Below are positions 48,501 through 57,602 of a stretch of 64,000 nt of DNA, piece by piece. Below the pieces are notes generated by a model. That model worked only from the letters and a program-made list of their open reading frames with translations. It searched no databases and was not told the origin of the DNA. Location of the stretch: NCBI RefSeq assembly GCF_030272615.1, contig NC_081412.1, positions 477,159,657 through 477,223,656 of the forward strand, in the 5' to 3' direction. Within the stretch, counting starts at the first letter, position 1; every line of letters starts with the position of its first letter. The DNA comes from Cryptomeria japonica. Taxonomy: Eukaryota; Streptophyta; Pinopsida; Cupressales; Cupressaceae. Position numbers and translations under genes: made by a program.

Positions 48501-49112
48501 AAACCCCCCCAATCCTCCTAACCTGACTGATAAAAGAATTGCTGAACTCAGGAAGCTCCCCCCGGAGTTTAAACTCTTCAATAATACTTCAAAGATCAAC
48601 AGAAAAAGGACCAAATGGTTAGCCTCAAACCCCTCTTGGCATAAATTTAATTTTGGTGGGTTAGCTCAAAATACCTGGCAAGCGGGTGGTGGAGTCATCC
48701 ATGACCATCAGGGGAATACTATAGCAACCTATGCAGGTAGCCTGAAGAACCATACTGTCACTCAAGTTGAGGGAATGGCTCTCTTATGGGGTCTGAAATT
48801 TGCCACTGCCATAGGTATTAGACAATTAGAAATTGAAGGTCATTCTAAAGTTATTGTGGAAGCTGTCAGTGGTAGATTTGTAGTGGGTTGGAAAGTGGAT
48901 TCTTGAGGGATACTAGAATGTTTCTGGCTAACCTTGACTGTTTCACTATCCACCATATTTTCAGAGAAGGGAATGCGACTGCTAAATCTATGGTTGTTGT
49001 GGGTAGGCTACAAAACGGCTTACGATGTTGGATGAATACTAATCTACTGCCAATGACCACCAAGGAGATCTTGGAGAAAGAAAAAACCAAGTCTTATGAT
49101 GAATCTTTATAA
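45543..49112 (+). pseudogene. LINE ORF2, reverse transcriptase and RNase H part
   Basis: Continues ORF2 after the Copia insert. It shows WLKEGDKNSTFFHRSASIHK, then the RT blocks TYIVLIPKSPNP, SPSQKGFVLGRQILD, GMAFKLDISKAYDKVNW and QEDPLSPYLF, and a catalytic box FVDDTF in place of the usual FADDT. The C-terminal RNase H region (48496-49112) includes GGGVIHDHQGN and IHHIFREGNATAKSM. At least five frame changes and many stops. The domain order is that of plant L1 elements with an RNase H at the C-terminus. Confidence 0.9.
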
Positions 49113-49545
49113 TTGTTATCGAATGAAGAGAACAAATTTTCAAATTTTGAATTTGGAGGGGAAACCCGCCCATCATGGGTTGGGTTTGCCACGTAGCTAC
49201 ATATGGCCTTGTCATCAACTTCAAGGGGGTTTAGATAATGATGATATTTATCAGCGTAGTACCGATATCGGGAAAGACAATTTTCTAATTATCATCCGGA
49301 CAAATATCATTGGCAGCGATTAAGGCAACAACTGGGCTCGACTAAATCACATTGGTTGGATTGATGGTTCACATGAGTGTAATATATTTCGTGATGGGGA
49401 AATATGTTTAAACACAACATCCAATAATTGCGATGATTATTGCATGATTTTATTCCATAATTGGCTGAGTTTTCTTCTCGATTATGCTTCTGCTTTGGTT
49501 CAGCCCTGTATCTTTGTTGCCTTGTTTTTCATTTGCTCTTCTAAG

Positions 49546-50959
49546 ATGGAAGAAACGACCATGGGGGGTGATAGACTAAGACTGGAACCTGATAAAATAG
49601 ATGAATTCAAAGCCAGACCGACGATTTGGTTTGTTTGCTCGAAAGGTGGCATTGATAAATTCATGAAGAGCATGAAAGGAAACAATGAGAGACTGTCAAA
49701 GCGGTTTTGTGGCCTCCTGGGAGGATAGAAGGGTCACCATGGGTGGTATCTCATTCGAAGTCAATGAAGATGTGATTGCTCAGTCAACGGGACTATCCAT
49801 GGAGGGTAGGAAATGGAAGAAACAAAGTCATATTTCAGACACCACCAGCTTGAACCAGTTTTTCCGTGATGGGGAGAACCCTATGAAGAGGGCTGGCAGC
49901 TTCAACCAGGAAGAGCTTCTGCCACCTTGGGACGAGGTCTGCTACATCATCATGAAATATTTCACCCTTGAAGGATGGTATGGGGTCTTCTACTACTATC
50001 ACCTTCCTTTCCTTAACCATCTTAGGAATAAAGATCTTATCTCTATTCCTTTTTTTCTGCTGCACTCTATAGATTCTAATGTGAGAGATATTGCGGAAGC
50101 CAAGAAGAAAGGAAAGGAATTTACTATTCTCCACCAAGGCCTTATCCTCCGCCTTTACAATTTCCTCTTGGCCCTATGCCCCCCGCGCATGATTTTTGTC
50201 TAGAATGTGCCTGAAAGCCAACCCCTAGCCATAGTTGCGGATAAACTTGACATAAGCCCTCCTGGGCTACTCGAAATTGGCTCCTCTAGTAAGAAGAATA
50301 AAAAGAACCATTCGAAGGATGTAAAACCCCTCAAGAAAGTGTGAATCTAGGAAATTTACTCTGATGTGGAGATTACAGATGAAGCTAACACTCCTCGTTG
50401 CTCTATGAGATTGGCGTCCAAACCCCTTGAGAAATCCCTAAGGGGCCCCTCCTCATCCCATGAAACTGGGAATTCCATCCCCTCTGACAATGTGGCCCCA
50501 TTTTAGTCCACCTCAACCCGCCACTCTGCCAACTCCACCCATGCTTTTGAGAGTCCAAAAAATTCCATGAGCCTGGATGTCGGCCCCAAATCTTGGGCCA
50601 ACTCTCTGTCCCCTACCCTCAAGTTTGATAAGATGATGGTGGTGGAGGAAGTGAGCAGCATCAAGGAGGAAGCGGATGGCAAACTGATGGACTTGGAAAA
50701 GAAAGTGGAGGGCATGTTTGAAAACCTGCAGGAAATTACCAGCAGAATAGAGGCCATTGAGAACAAGCTGCAGGACGTCTCCAGGTTTACTCTGAATGTT
50801 ATGCATAGATCGATGACCACTCTTTGTCTCTTGCAGGAAAGCACACTCAAAGGTAAAGGAAAGGACGAAGAGGACTACATGGACCTCTTTAAATTCCTCA
50901 CCAAGGAATGGGCAAGGAAGATCCTCCTCAAGAGGAACCATGGCAAAAAGAAATAGTTG
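49546..50959 (+). pseudogene. Third ORF of the LINE, between ORF2 and the A-rich tail; function unknown
   Basis: ATG 49546-49548 opens a frame of about 470 codons with one shift near 49700 and stops at 50201, about 50341, 50347 and 50504. The N-terminal part is globular (RPTIWFVCSKGGIDKFMKSM, then VASWEDRRVTMGGISFEVNE and ATGLSME-like). It continues through an aromatic stretch (YFTLEGWYGVFYYYHLPFL), a low-complexity Ser/Lys middle, and a coiled-coil end (KLMDLEKKVEGMFENLQEIT, EAIENKLQDV) with a basic C-terminus NHGKKK. Its general pattern recalls proteins carried by plant transposons, but I assign no family. The 13-bp repeats place it inside the LINE. It could be element-encoded or a captured host gene. 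Confidence 0.65.
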
Positions 50960-51248
50960 CATTTTCTATGGTTTGGGTTTTTGGTTTTTTGAATGGCCCT
51001 AATGGTCTGTTGGCTTATAGTTATGGTTTCTAGTTATGCTTGGACTTAACTATCTTTTTCTCTGCATATCATATTTTAATTAAGACTTTTATTTACTCGG
51101 TTAATATGTGTAGCATGTTTAAAGTTTTTGATAGAGGAAAGTTTAGGAGGCTATGATTTTGCTGCTTCTTTGCTAACAATTGGCTAGCCACTATTTTCTT
51201 ATATGTACCTAGGACAACCTCCTTGTTTTGGTTGCTTTTAATATAAAA

Positions 51249-51261
51249 AACACATTGACAA
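51249..51261. repeat. LINE target-site duplication, right copy
   Basis: AACACATTGACAA directly after ATATAAAA; matches 35876-35888. Confidence 0.75.
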
Positions 51262-51532
51262 CATCATTCTTCTATCATTAATTGTAAAGCCAAGTACCTA
51301 TATTCATCACGTTCAATGTATGTGTATATTAAAGTTATTAATCCTATCTCTTTTATATAAGTTAATTGCTTGATTAATGATTACATTTTTTTAATTAGCC
51401 TACATGATTTAATAAAAGCATTTATTTTTCCTTACAATTATAACCATGTTTTCAAATTTTTTTGTGTGCCTATTTTGAGGAATTTTCTCAATATATGTCA
51501 TAGAGAGAAATGGTGTAATCTTATATGATATT

Positions 51533-53110
51533 TGTTGAACACACCCCAAGATTGAGAGAGGGGGGGGGGGGGGGGGGGGGGTGAATCAGTCTTTATCAAA
51601 CACTTGAACTTTATACCACAATTCAATATCAACTTAACCTTAATTTTATCAACACTAATGAAAGATAAAAACAACAAAAACCATGCACAAGAGAAAACTA
51701 ACTTTATGAGGAAATCCCAAACAAGGAAAAACAATAGGGAGATTCAACTCGCAATATATGAATAAGATTACAATATTGGTTTAGTCTCACTACCAAGGAA
51801 GCACACTACTCCCTGAAGGACTTGCAAGTTGAGGTACACTACCCAAGGGCAATATATAAGGGACTTGTAGGCTGAGACGCACTACCTCAGGGCAAGATAC
51901 AAAACTTGCAGAGAAGACTCACTATCTCTAAGAAAGGTACATGAATATATGAATAAAGATAAATAATCATTCAACAATCTCCAAGTATGAAATTGTCCTT
52001 GAACCTTCATCTCAACCAACCAACTCCAAAGCAGTCACCACACACTTCTTTTGCCTTAACTTCACTTCACTAACTTTACAAATAATACTATCATGAAAGA
52101 ACACCATACACATTGGTTCACACATGCATCCACACCATCAACATCAATTTGATCTTTCATATATACCAGCAAAGGACATACATAGGTCCTATCAAGGAAA
52201 CCACCAAAACATAAATGTGGTGAAGGCGGTCCAATACTCTTATAAAGGAAATAAAAACATCATATCACTTGTTTCTAACTAGTTTCAAAATAATTCACAT
52301 GCTATGACACATCCTCCAAGATCAACAACAAGGTAATGTGTAGATAAATCAGGTAGCCCATCACTAGTCAGCTTAAAAAATATCTTCCAAATGAACAAGC
52401 CTGATGCAGACCCTCACATGTCAATATAAGATCCAAAATCAATGCAACATGACCTTTAAAATAAGAAGAGAGGCCCAAGAGTATATCACAAGCAAAAGAA
52501 CATCACCTGTCGGTCGAACCAAAGCAATTACCATGAAACACACATGTCAAACATAATGTACCATTAAACAAATCCCATGTCATCATGCAGAGAACATAGG
52601 GATATTCCTTGAGCATCCAACATCATTCCCAAGAACTTCTTTTTCTTTGCCACATCAAGAACATACTGACACAAAACAACCGATATAAAAACACTTCATT
52701 CTAGAGAGCCAGGTAAACTAGTCATGCACAAAACACCATTATCACCTCTTGTAGACATCACCAACATCTAACAATTTAACTAATACATAGAAAAATGTTA
52801 CAAAAATCTCCTCTAAGTTGCAACACCTAAAACATCAATGTTGAGAAATGCAGATCTTTCTTCAGACCAATTATGATAGACAACCAAACTATCAGTAAAC
52901 TGTAATCACAAAACACATCAACTGCAACACCAAGGACTTGAAAAGATAAATGTCCACAGAGCAAAAACATTAACTTAAAGTACGCAAGACAATATCATCA
53001 AATGTGGATGAATGCAAAGTATTCTTCTAGATAATCATTTGTATGTATATCTACATAAACTTACGTCATCAAACTTCCAAGGACACGAATGTCCCAAAAC
53101 CATCATCTTT
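51533..53110 (-). repeat. Copia-type LTR, probably solo; far end approximate
   Basis: Minus strand reads GACTGATTCAC, then 22 C, then TCTCTCAATC and ends GTTCAACA at 51533. This is the same terminal layout as the LTR ends at 39642 and 45537. Further in, the GGGATTTCC...GAGTTGAATCTCCC phrase corresponds to the region before the LTR's Pol II end in the other Copia LTRs. No gag or pol lies on either side. The left end is clear; the right end is a guess. Confidence 0.5.
51560..51581 (+). repeat. 22-base G homopolymer
   Basis: Sits inside the LTR at the variable C-tract position; likely a length-variable tract, possibly misassembled. Confidence 0.9.
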
Positions 53111-53381
53111 TAGCTAGTTATAAATTACTTTTTAGTCAGTCTTTTTGCATTCTAAGTCTTTGTTTCTTCCTATGAGGTATTTTAGCTCTTATCTCCTTCC
53201 TCCTTGCGGGTGTTGGTGATTTAGCTACTGGATTCATCTTTTTCTCCAACATCTTCGCATCTGGCAGGTAGGGTTTTCATTTTTCTTTTATTTGTTTTGC
53301 GTTGGGGTTTTGCTAGGTTTTGCTAGGGTTTGCGTTAGTTTTCAGTGTTGCTTCATTGTTTGTTTTCCTCTAGTTAATGTG

Positions 53382-53827
53382 AGGTATGTCGGGTTTTTGA
53401 AACCCGACATACCTTCCCCTTTTCTTCTAAACCTCTCATAATGGGTTTCAAAACCCGAAATAAGATTTGTTTTTTCGTTCCATTTTCCTTACATGTTGGG
53501 CTTCGAAACCCGACATTTGGATTGTCCTTCCATGAACTTGCATGTGGGGGTTTGAAACCCGACATGTGAGGATGAATTTTCCTCAAGTTGCATGTTGGGT
53601 TTCAAACCCCAACATGCGAGCTTTTATCTTTACATTTGCAATTGACGGGTCGGGGTTTGAAACCCGACCTGCCAATTAGTTTTGTTCCACTGGCATGTTG
53701 GGTTTTAAACCCCAACCTGTCAGTGGTTTATTTTTCCTTTATACTAGCATGTTGGGGTTTAAAACCCGACATGCCAGTATCTTTCCTTTGCAACTAGCAG
53801 GTCGGATTTTAAACCCCGACCTGCCAG
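53382..53827. repeat. Array of nine palindromic hairpin units
   Basis: Nine inverted repeats are centred near 53398, 53450, 53503, 53553, 53603, 53659, 53705, 53760 and 53808, about 51 bp apart. Each has a core GGGTTT...AAACCC with arms such as CATGTCGGG or CAGGTCGGG. The first has a perfect 15-bp stem (53382-53396 with 53400-53414) and a 3-nt loop. Spacers are T/C-rich and differ. It lies about 480-920 bp upstream of an LTR-like TATA sequence at 54300. Confidence 0.9.
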
Positions 53828-55020
53828 TTTTGATGTTTTTCCCTTCATAAGCCTTTTTCAATCAAGTTTTTTGCTCAGTCCTATTTGAATCTGGATCTTG
53901 AGCTTGTTCTTCTAATGATGAACACTAATCATGGGCCTAACAAACATGTTCTTTGCAACATATTTGCAAATTTCCAAGTCACCCGCAAGCAAATCAAAGG
54001 CCTCTCCCATTCATATAGATCCATCACAGAGAAAACCTGTATACAAAAGGATGAAGCTGAGATGAAATCCATCTTGGCTAAATTTGAATAATTTAAATCC
54101 AATGAGGAGGAGAAATATGAATAAAGTGTCCCCATTTTTACACTTAGTTTTTCATGTAGATGCATTTTTATGTAGTTGCATTTTTAGATGTTGTAAGTTT
54201 TCTTGCAGCTGCATGTTCCCTTTATGCTATAGTTGTAGTCAAGTGGGACTGTGCAGTTGAATTTGTCAACTATGCCCACCTTTTTCTCTTTTTCTCTCCT
54301 ATATATAGAGGAGCCTCATTTGTAAAAAAATATCTTTTATTATGCTAAGCAAGACTCTGCCAAATTTTTGCCTCAAATAAGACTTTGAGCTTTTTGTTGT
54401 GAAGATTCAATCAAGCAAATAAAGAAAGCAATTCCATTTGATCCCAAACTTTGTGTTGTGTCAAATATTGTTTATATGAGTTAATGTTCATATGTTCATT
54501 TCTTATATATGTTCTTTAATTCCTTGATATTGGTGATATTGTTTATGTGAGTAAGAGAGCTTTCCAATTGTGATAAGTAGACTTTGTGCTATTTGCATAT
54601 TTGGGAAATTTTCTGATGTTAAGTGATTAGTGGTAGGCTTTGTATTGCTGCTATTACTTGTAGTTTTAAGGGATTGGGAAATTATACTTGAAGACTTTGA
54701 GCTGCAAATTAAATTTCTTATCATTTGTAAACATTAGCTTAGTTAGAATTACATTCAAGAAAGACTTTGTGCTTCTTGATTGTAATTTTAGTTTTTTCAT
54801 TTCTTTAAGTATCAAAAGTGATAGAGAATTGTAACAAAGTGGAGGGAGAGTACATAAACTTTGAAAAAAAAGAGTTATATGCCCGAAACTTACCCACATA
54901 TTTTAGTTTCTTGTTAATTAGAGAATAAATTTCAAAGGGAACCTCCCCTTGCTGAGAGAAGAGATTAATTTCTCAACATAGCTGTGTGAATTATATTTTG
55001 TCATTGGCAAGCTAGTGACA
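53828..55020 (+). repeat. LTR-like sequence with promoter and repeated AGACTTTG words
   Basis: A promoter-like TATATATAG (54300-54308) is followed by GAGGAGCCTCATT. Behind it AGACTTTGTGCT or close variants recur near 54380, 54580, 54634, 54690 and 54761. The TATA box followed by a repeated-word leader suggests the transcribed part of an LTR, but I cannot place its ends. A 57-codon frame at 53921-54091 (ending SILAKFE) has no recognisable features. Confidence 0.45.
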
Positions 55021-55039
55021 AAATATTCGCCCAACACAC

Positions 55040-55370
55040 ATATAACATATGCGCTATAAAACATGAATGCACTACAACAATCAATGAGTGTGCCACACAA
55101 ATTAACAAATGCACTGAAAATAACAAATGTGCATAAACATTTTGCATATACACAAGAAAAAATGACAAACGCGCTAATATAAACAAATGAGTCACACAAG
55201 CAAGCAAAGGCATGAAAAATAATAACAAATGCATCAAAAGTATAAAAGTGTGAAAACATCTAATATATGCGTGATAAAATGTAACATATGCACGAAAAAA
55301 CATATAAGCGTTAAACAAATTGTTATATGCATGAAAAAACTTTGTAAATGCGCTAAAATAATAACGAAGA
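55040..55370. repeat. Second GCGC-word array
   Basis: About 16 words of the type ATGCGCT, ATGCACT or ATGCATGA are spaced roughly 20 bp in AT-rich sequence. Read on the minus strand they become TTTTAGCGCAT, close to the words at 57663-57895. The array stands beside the conserved peptide segment at 55455-55545, as the array at 527-833 stands beside 905-984. Confidence 0.75.
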
Positions 55371-55454
55371 ATGGAAAAATTTGGAAAAATATACGATTTT
55401 ATCAAAAAATCAACTTAAAATCTAAAAAAACTCACACAATAAGGATTTTGAATA

Positions 55455-55545
55455 TTTACCAGGGGACCATACTCTGGCAGCCTTTGGAATCTCTTGACGC
55501 GCTCAAAATGATGACTGTGAAGTGGAATCACTATCCTGATAGCTG
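55455..55545 (-). pseudogene. Conserved peptide segment, second copy
   Basis: Minus strand encodes HHFERVKRFQRLPEYGPLV in an open frame, the counterpart of the segment at 905-984. No start or further domain could be found. A PMD frame like that at 1-255 is not visible downstream here. Confidence 0.5.
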
Positions 55546-55906
55546 ACAACACTCTACAAGTCTCCAAATAAGATCTCCAAATCTCCAAATTTCAAAATCT
55601 CCAAGTGTGCAAATGCGGTGGAAATGGACCCAAGTTACCTTTTGTAACCTAATTTTGACCTAATGGGAGTTGGATAAATATTTGTAAAGTGAGGGGCATT
55701 TTAATTTTTCACTTTTAAATTCTCACAACCAATTGTGCATTATTAAACATTTCGTGAGATTGATTGCTCAAACAAATTTATCCAATTTTCCACAAATCAA
55801 CCTCTCGAGGGGGCATATACCATTGATAATTTTATCAACGTCAGGGGCAAAATCGAGACTTTATTTTAAGTTTTTGTTTGAAACAATGTTGTTCCAACAC
55901 CGTGTC

Positions 55907-55920
55907 AAAGAGGGGCAAAA
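55907..55920 (+). promoter_or_regulatory. Polypurine-tract-like sequence before the Ty3 LTR
   Basis: AAAGAGGGGCAAAA sits directly left of the LTR start. A polypurine tract is expected before a 3' LTR, not before a 5' LTR. Confidence 0.45.
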
Positions 55921-57581
55921 TCTATACACCTAAAAAATGGCTATGATTTATTAAATAAATATTTATTATTTATTTAATGGTTATTCTTCTATTAAATAAA
56001 TAGATTGAAAATTTTGTGTAGACACCTACAACCTACACACCTAATTAAATGAATTTTATTTGTTTAATTATCATTTATCCACCTATTAATTAAACTAAGG
56101 TTTAATTAATGTACCCTTTTCTTCTATTTTCAACCATTAATTAAACTCAACATTTAACTGATATCCCCTTTCTCCTATTAAGTGAATAAATTCTATTTAT
56201 TCACTTTCCAACATTTTAATTGAATTTCCATTTAATTAAAATCCCTTCTACAAATAAATACATCAATATTTATTTATAAAATCCCCCCCCCCCGCACTTG
56301 CATTTTCCTACAAATGCAAGTTGCATTCATTTTGGTTGAAATAAATCTTTTTTATTTTAATTAAAATTCCCTTTTCCCCCACTTGCATTCTCCTACATTT
56401 CCCACTTGCCTCCTAATCATTCTTCTAGAACTTCTTAAATCTCACTTAACTAGCCTTAATTCTTCTAATCATGTCACATCCCTAAATTTGGGGAAGTCAC
56501 TTCTCCAAATTTGGAAGAAAGTCTTTTAAATGCATTTAAGACTTTATCGTCTTCAACAAGTTAACTTGTTGAGTTCCCCAAATTTGTAAGGCTCTTACAA
56601 ATTTGTCTCCAAAGTCTTCCAAACCATTAAAGGTTATAGCAAAATCTTGAAGGTTTCTCCCTTCACACAAGCTAAACCTCCAAAGCCTTCAAAGGTCCTT
56701 TAATGCTCTTACAAGACATCATCTCTTCACCATGCTAACCCATGATGGTTTGTCCCTTTGACTATCTTTCAACTTTGCACAAGAGTTTAACTCTTGGACA
56801 ATAGCCTTCATCCTTGGATAATAGCTTTATCCAATGGCTCATCCTCTTAGGGTTAACCCTCCAAGCTTAATATGCATCTAATGCTTACTTAAGATCCTCT
56901 TAGGCCTCTTCATGGTGACACTTGTCAACATGAGATTGGGTTGAAAATCTCACATGGATTGATAACTTTCAATCTTGACCATTCTTAAGCCAATTCAATC
57001 TTGGCCATCCATTTGACCAATTCCTCTATAAATAGAGCCCATTTCTTCAATCCAAGGATCCCATCTTAGTTATTTTGCATCTAAGTTGTAGTTCATTTTC
57101 TTTGTGCAAGATCATCAAGGAGTTCATTTTGTCATTTCTTAAGCATTTAGATCATTTTAGTTGCATTATAGCTTAGTTTTTATCATGCTTAGAGTATCAT
57201 TCTAGTTTCAATTTCAGGCTAGTTCCATATCATCTTTCTCATTCTCATGCTAGCTTAATCTCATACTAAATCTCTCATTTTGGTAATATTTCTAATTTTT
57301 TATATCAATAGCATTTCATTGAGATCTTAGTTGCATCCATTTAGATCTTAGATCATACAATATCTCTCATTCTTTGAGTAGTCATCCCAAAATCAAGTGC
57401 TTTTCCAATCTGAGAGCCACCTTGAATCTGAAGGATCCTTGGAGAAAGAGGACAATGAGACGATTGTGAGAGTTTTTTATTAACTAACTTGTTTTGTTGA
57501 TTTTAATCTCTAATGCAATGTCCCATTGGTGTGTTTGTGTTGTTTGTGTCTCTTTTGCAGGTACCACAATTTGAGCATACA
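55921..57581 (+). repeat. Ty3/gypsy (Tat/Ogre-like) LTR
   Basis: It starts TCTATACACC (partner block at 8232 starts TGTAGTCACA), has a TATAAATA promoter at 57027-57034 and ends GAGCATACA before the primer site. It shares long ordered similarity with 8232-9669. The start is placed by that alignment and by the purine tract. Confidence 0.7.
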
Positions 57582-57585
57582 TATA

Positions 57586-57602
57586 TGGCGCCCATCATGG
57601 GG
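57586..57602 (+). promoter_or_regulatory. Primer-binding site of the Ty3 element
   Basis: TGGCGCCCATCATGGGG follows the LTR by about four bases; Tat/Ogre elements typically use a TGGCGCC...GGGG site. Confidence 0.75.

Larger units (their letters stand above)
35889..51248 (+). mobile_element. L1-type LINE with three ORFs, split by a Copia insertion
   Basis: The body lies between identical 13-bp repeats and ends in the short A-rich tail ATATAAAAAA. The left repeat follows TT, the usual L1 nick context. Without the 7.3-kb Copia insert it is about 8.1 kb. The order is ORF1 (nucleic-acid binding), ORF2 (endonuclease, reverse transcriptase, RNase H), then a third ORF before the tail. All are broken by stops and frameshifts, so the copy is dead. 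Confidence 0.85.

Noticed and set aside
51560-51581. G-quadruplex regulatory element
   Set aside because: It coincides with the variable C-tract of an LTR and could be slippage or assembly error; no functional support.
53382-53827. Interstitial telomere repeat
   Set aside because: GGGTTT and AAACCC occur, but always as inverted pairs and never as tandem TTTAGGG.
55001-55405. Minus-strand frames rich in Phe, Ala and Tyr
   Set aside because: They are translations of the GCGC-word array; the apparent protein periodicity comes from the DNA words.
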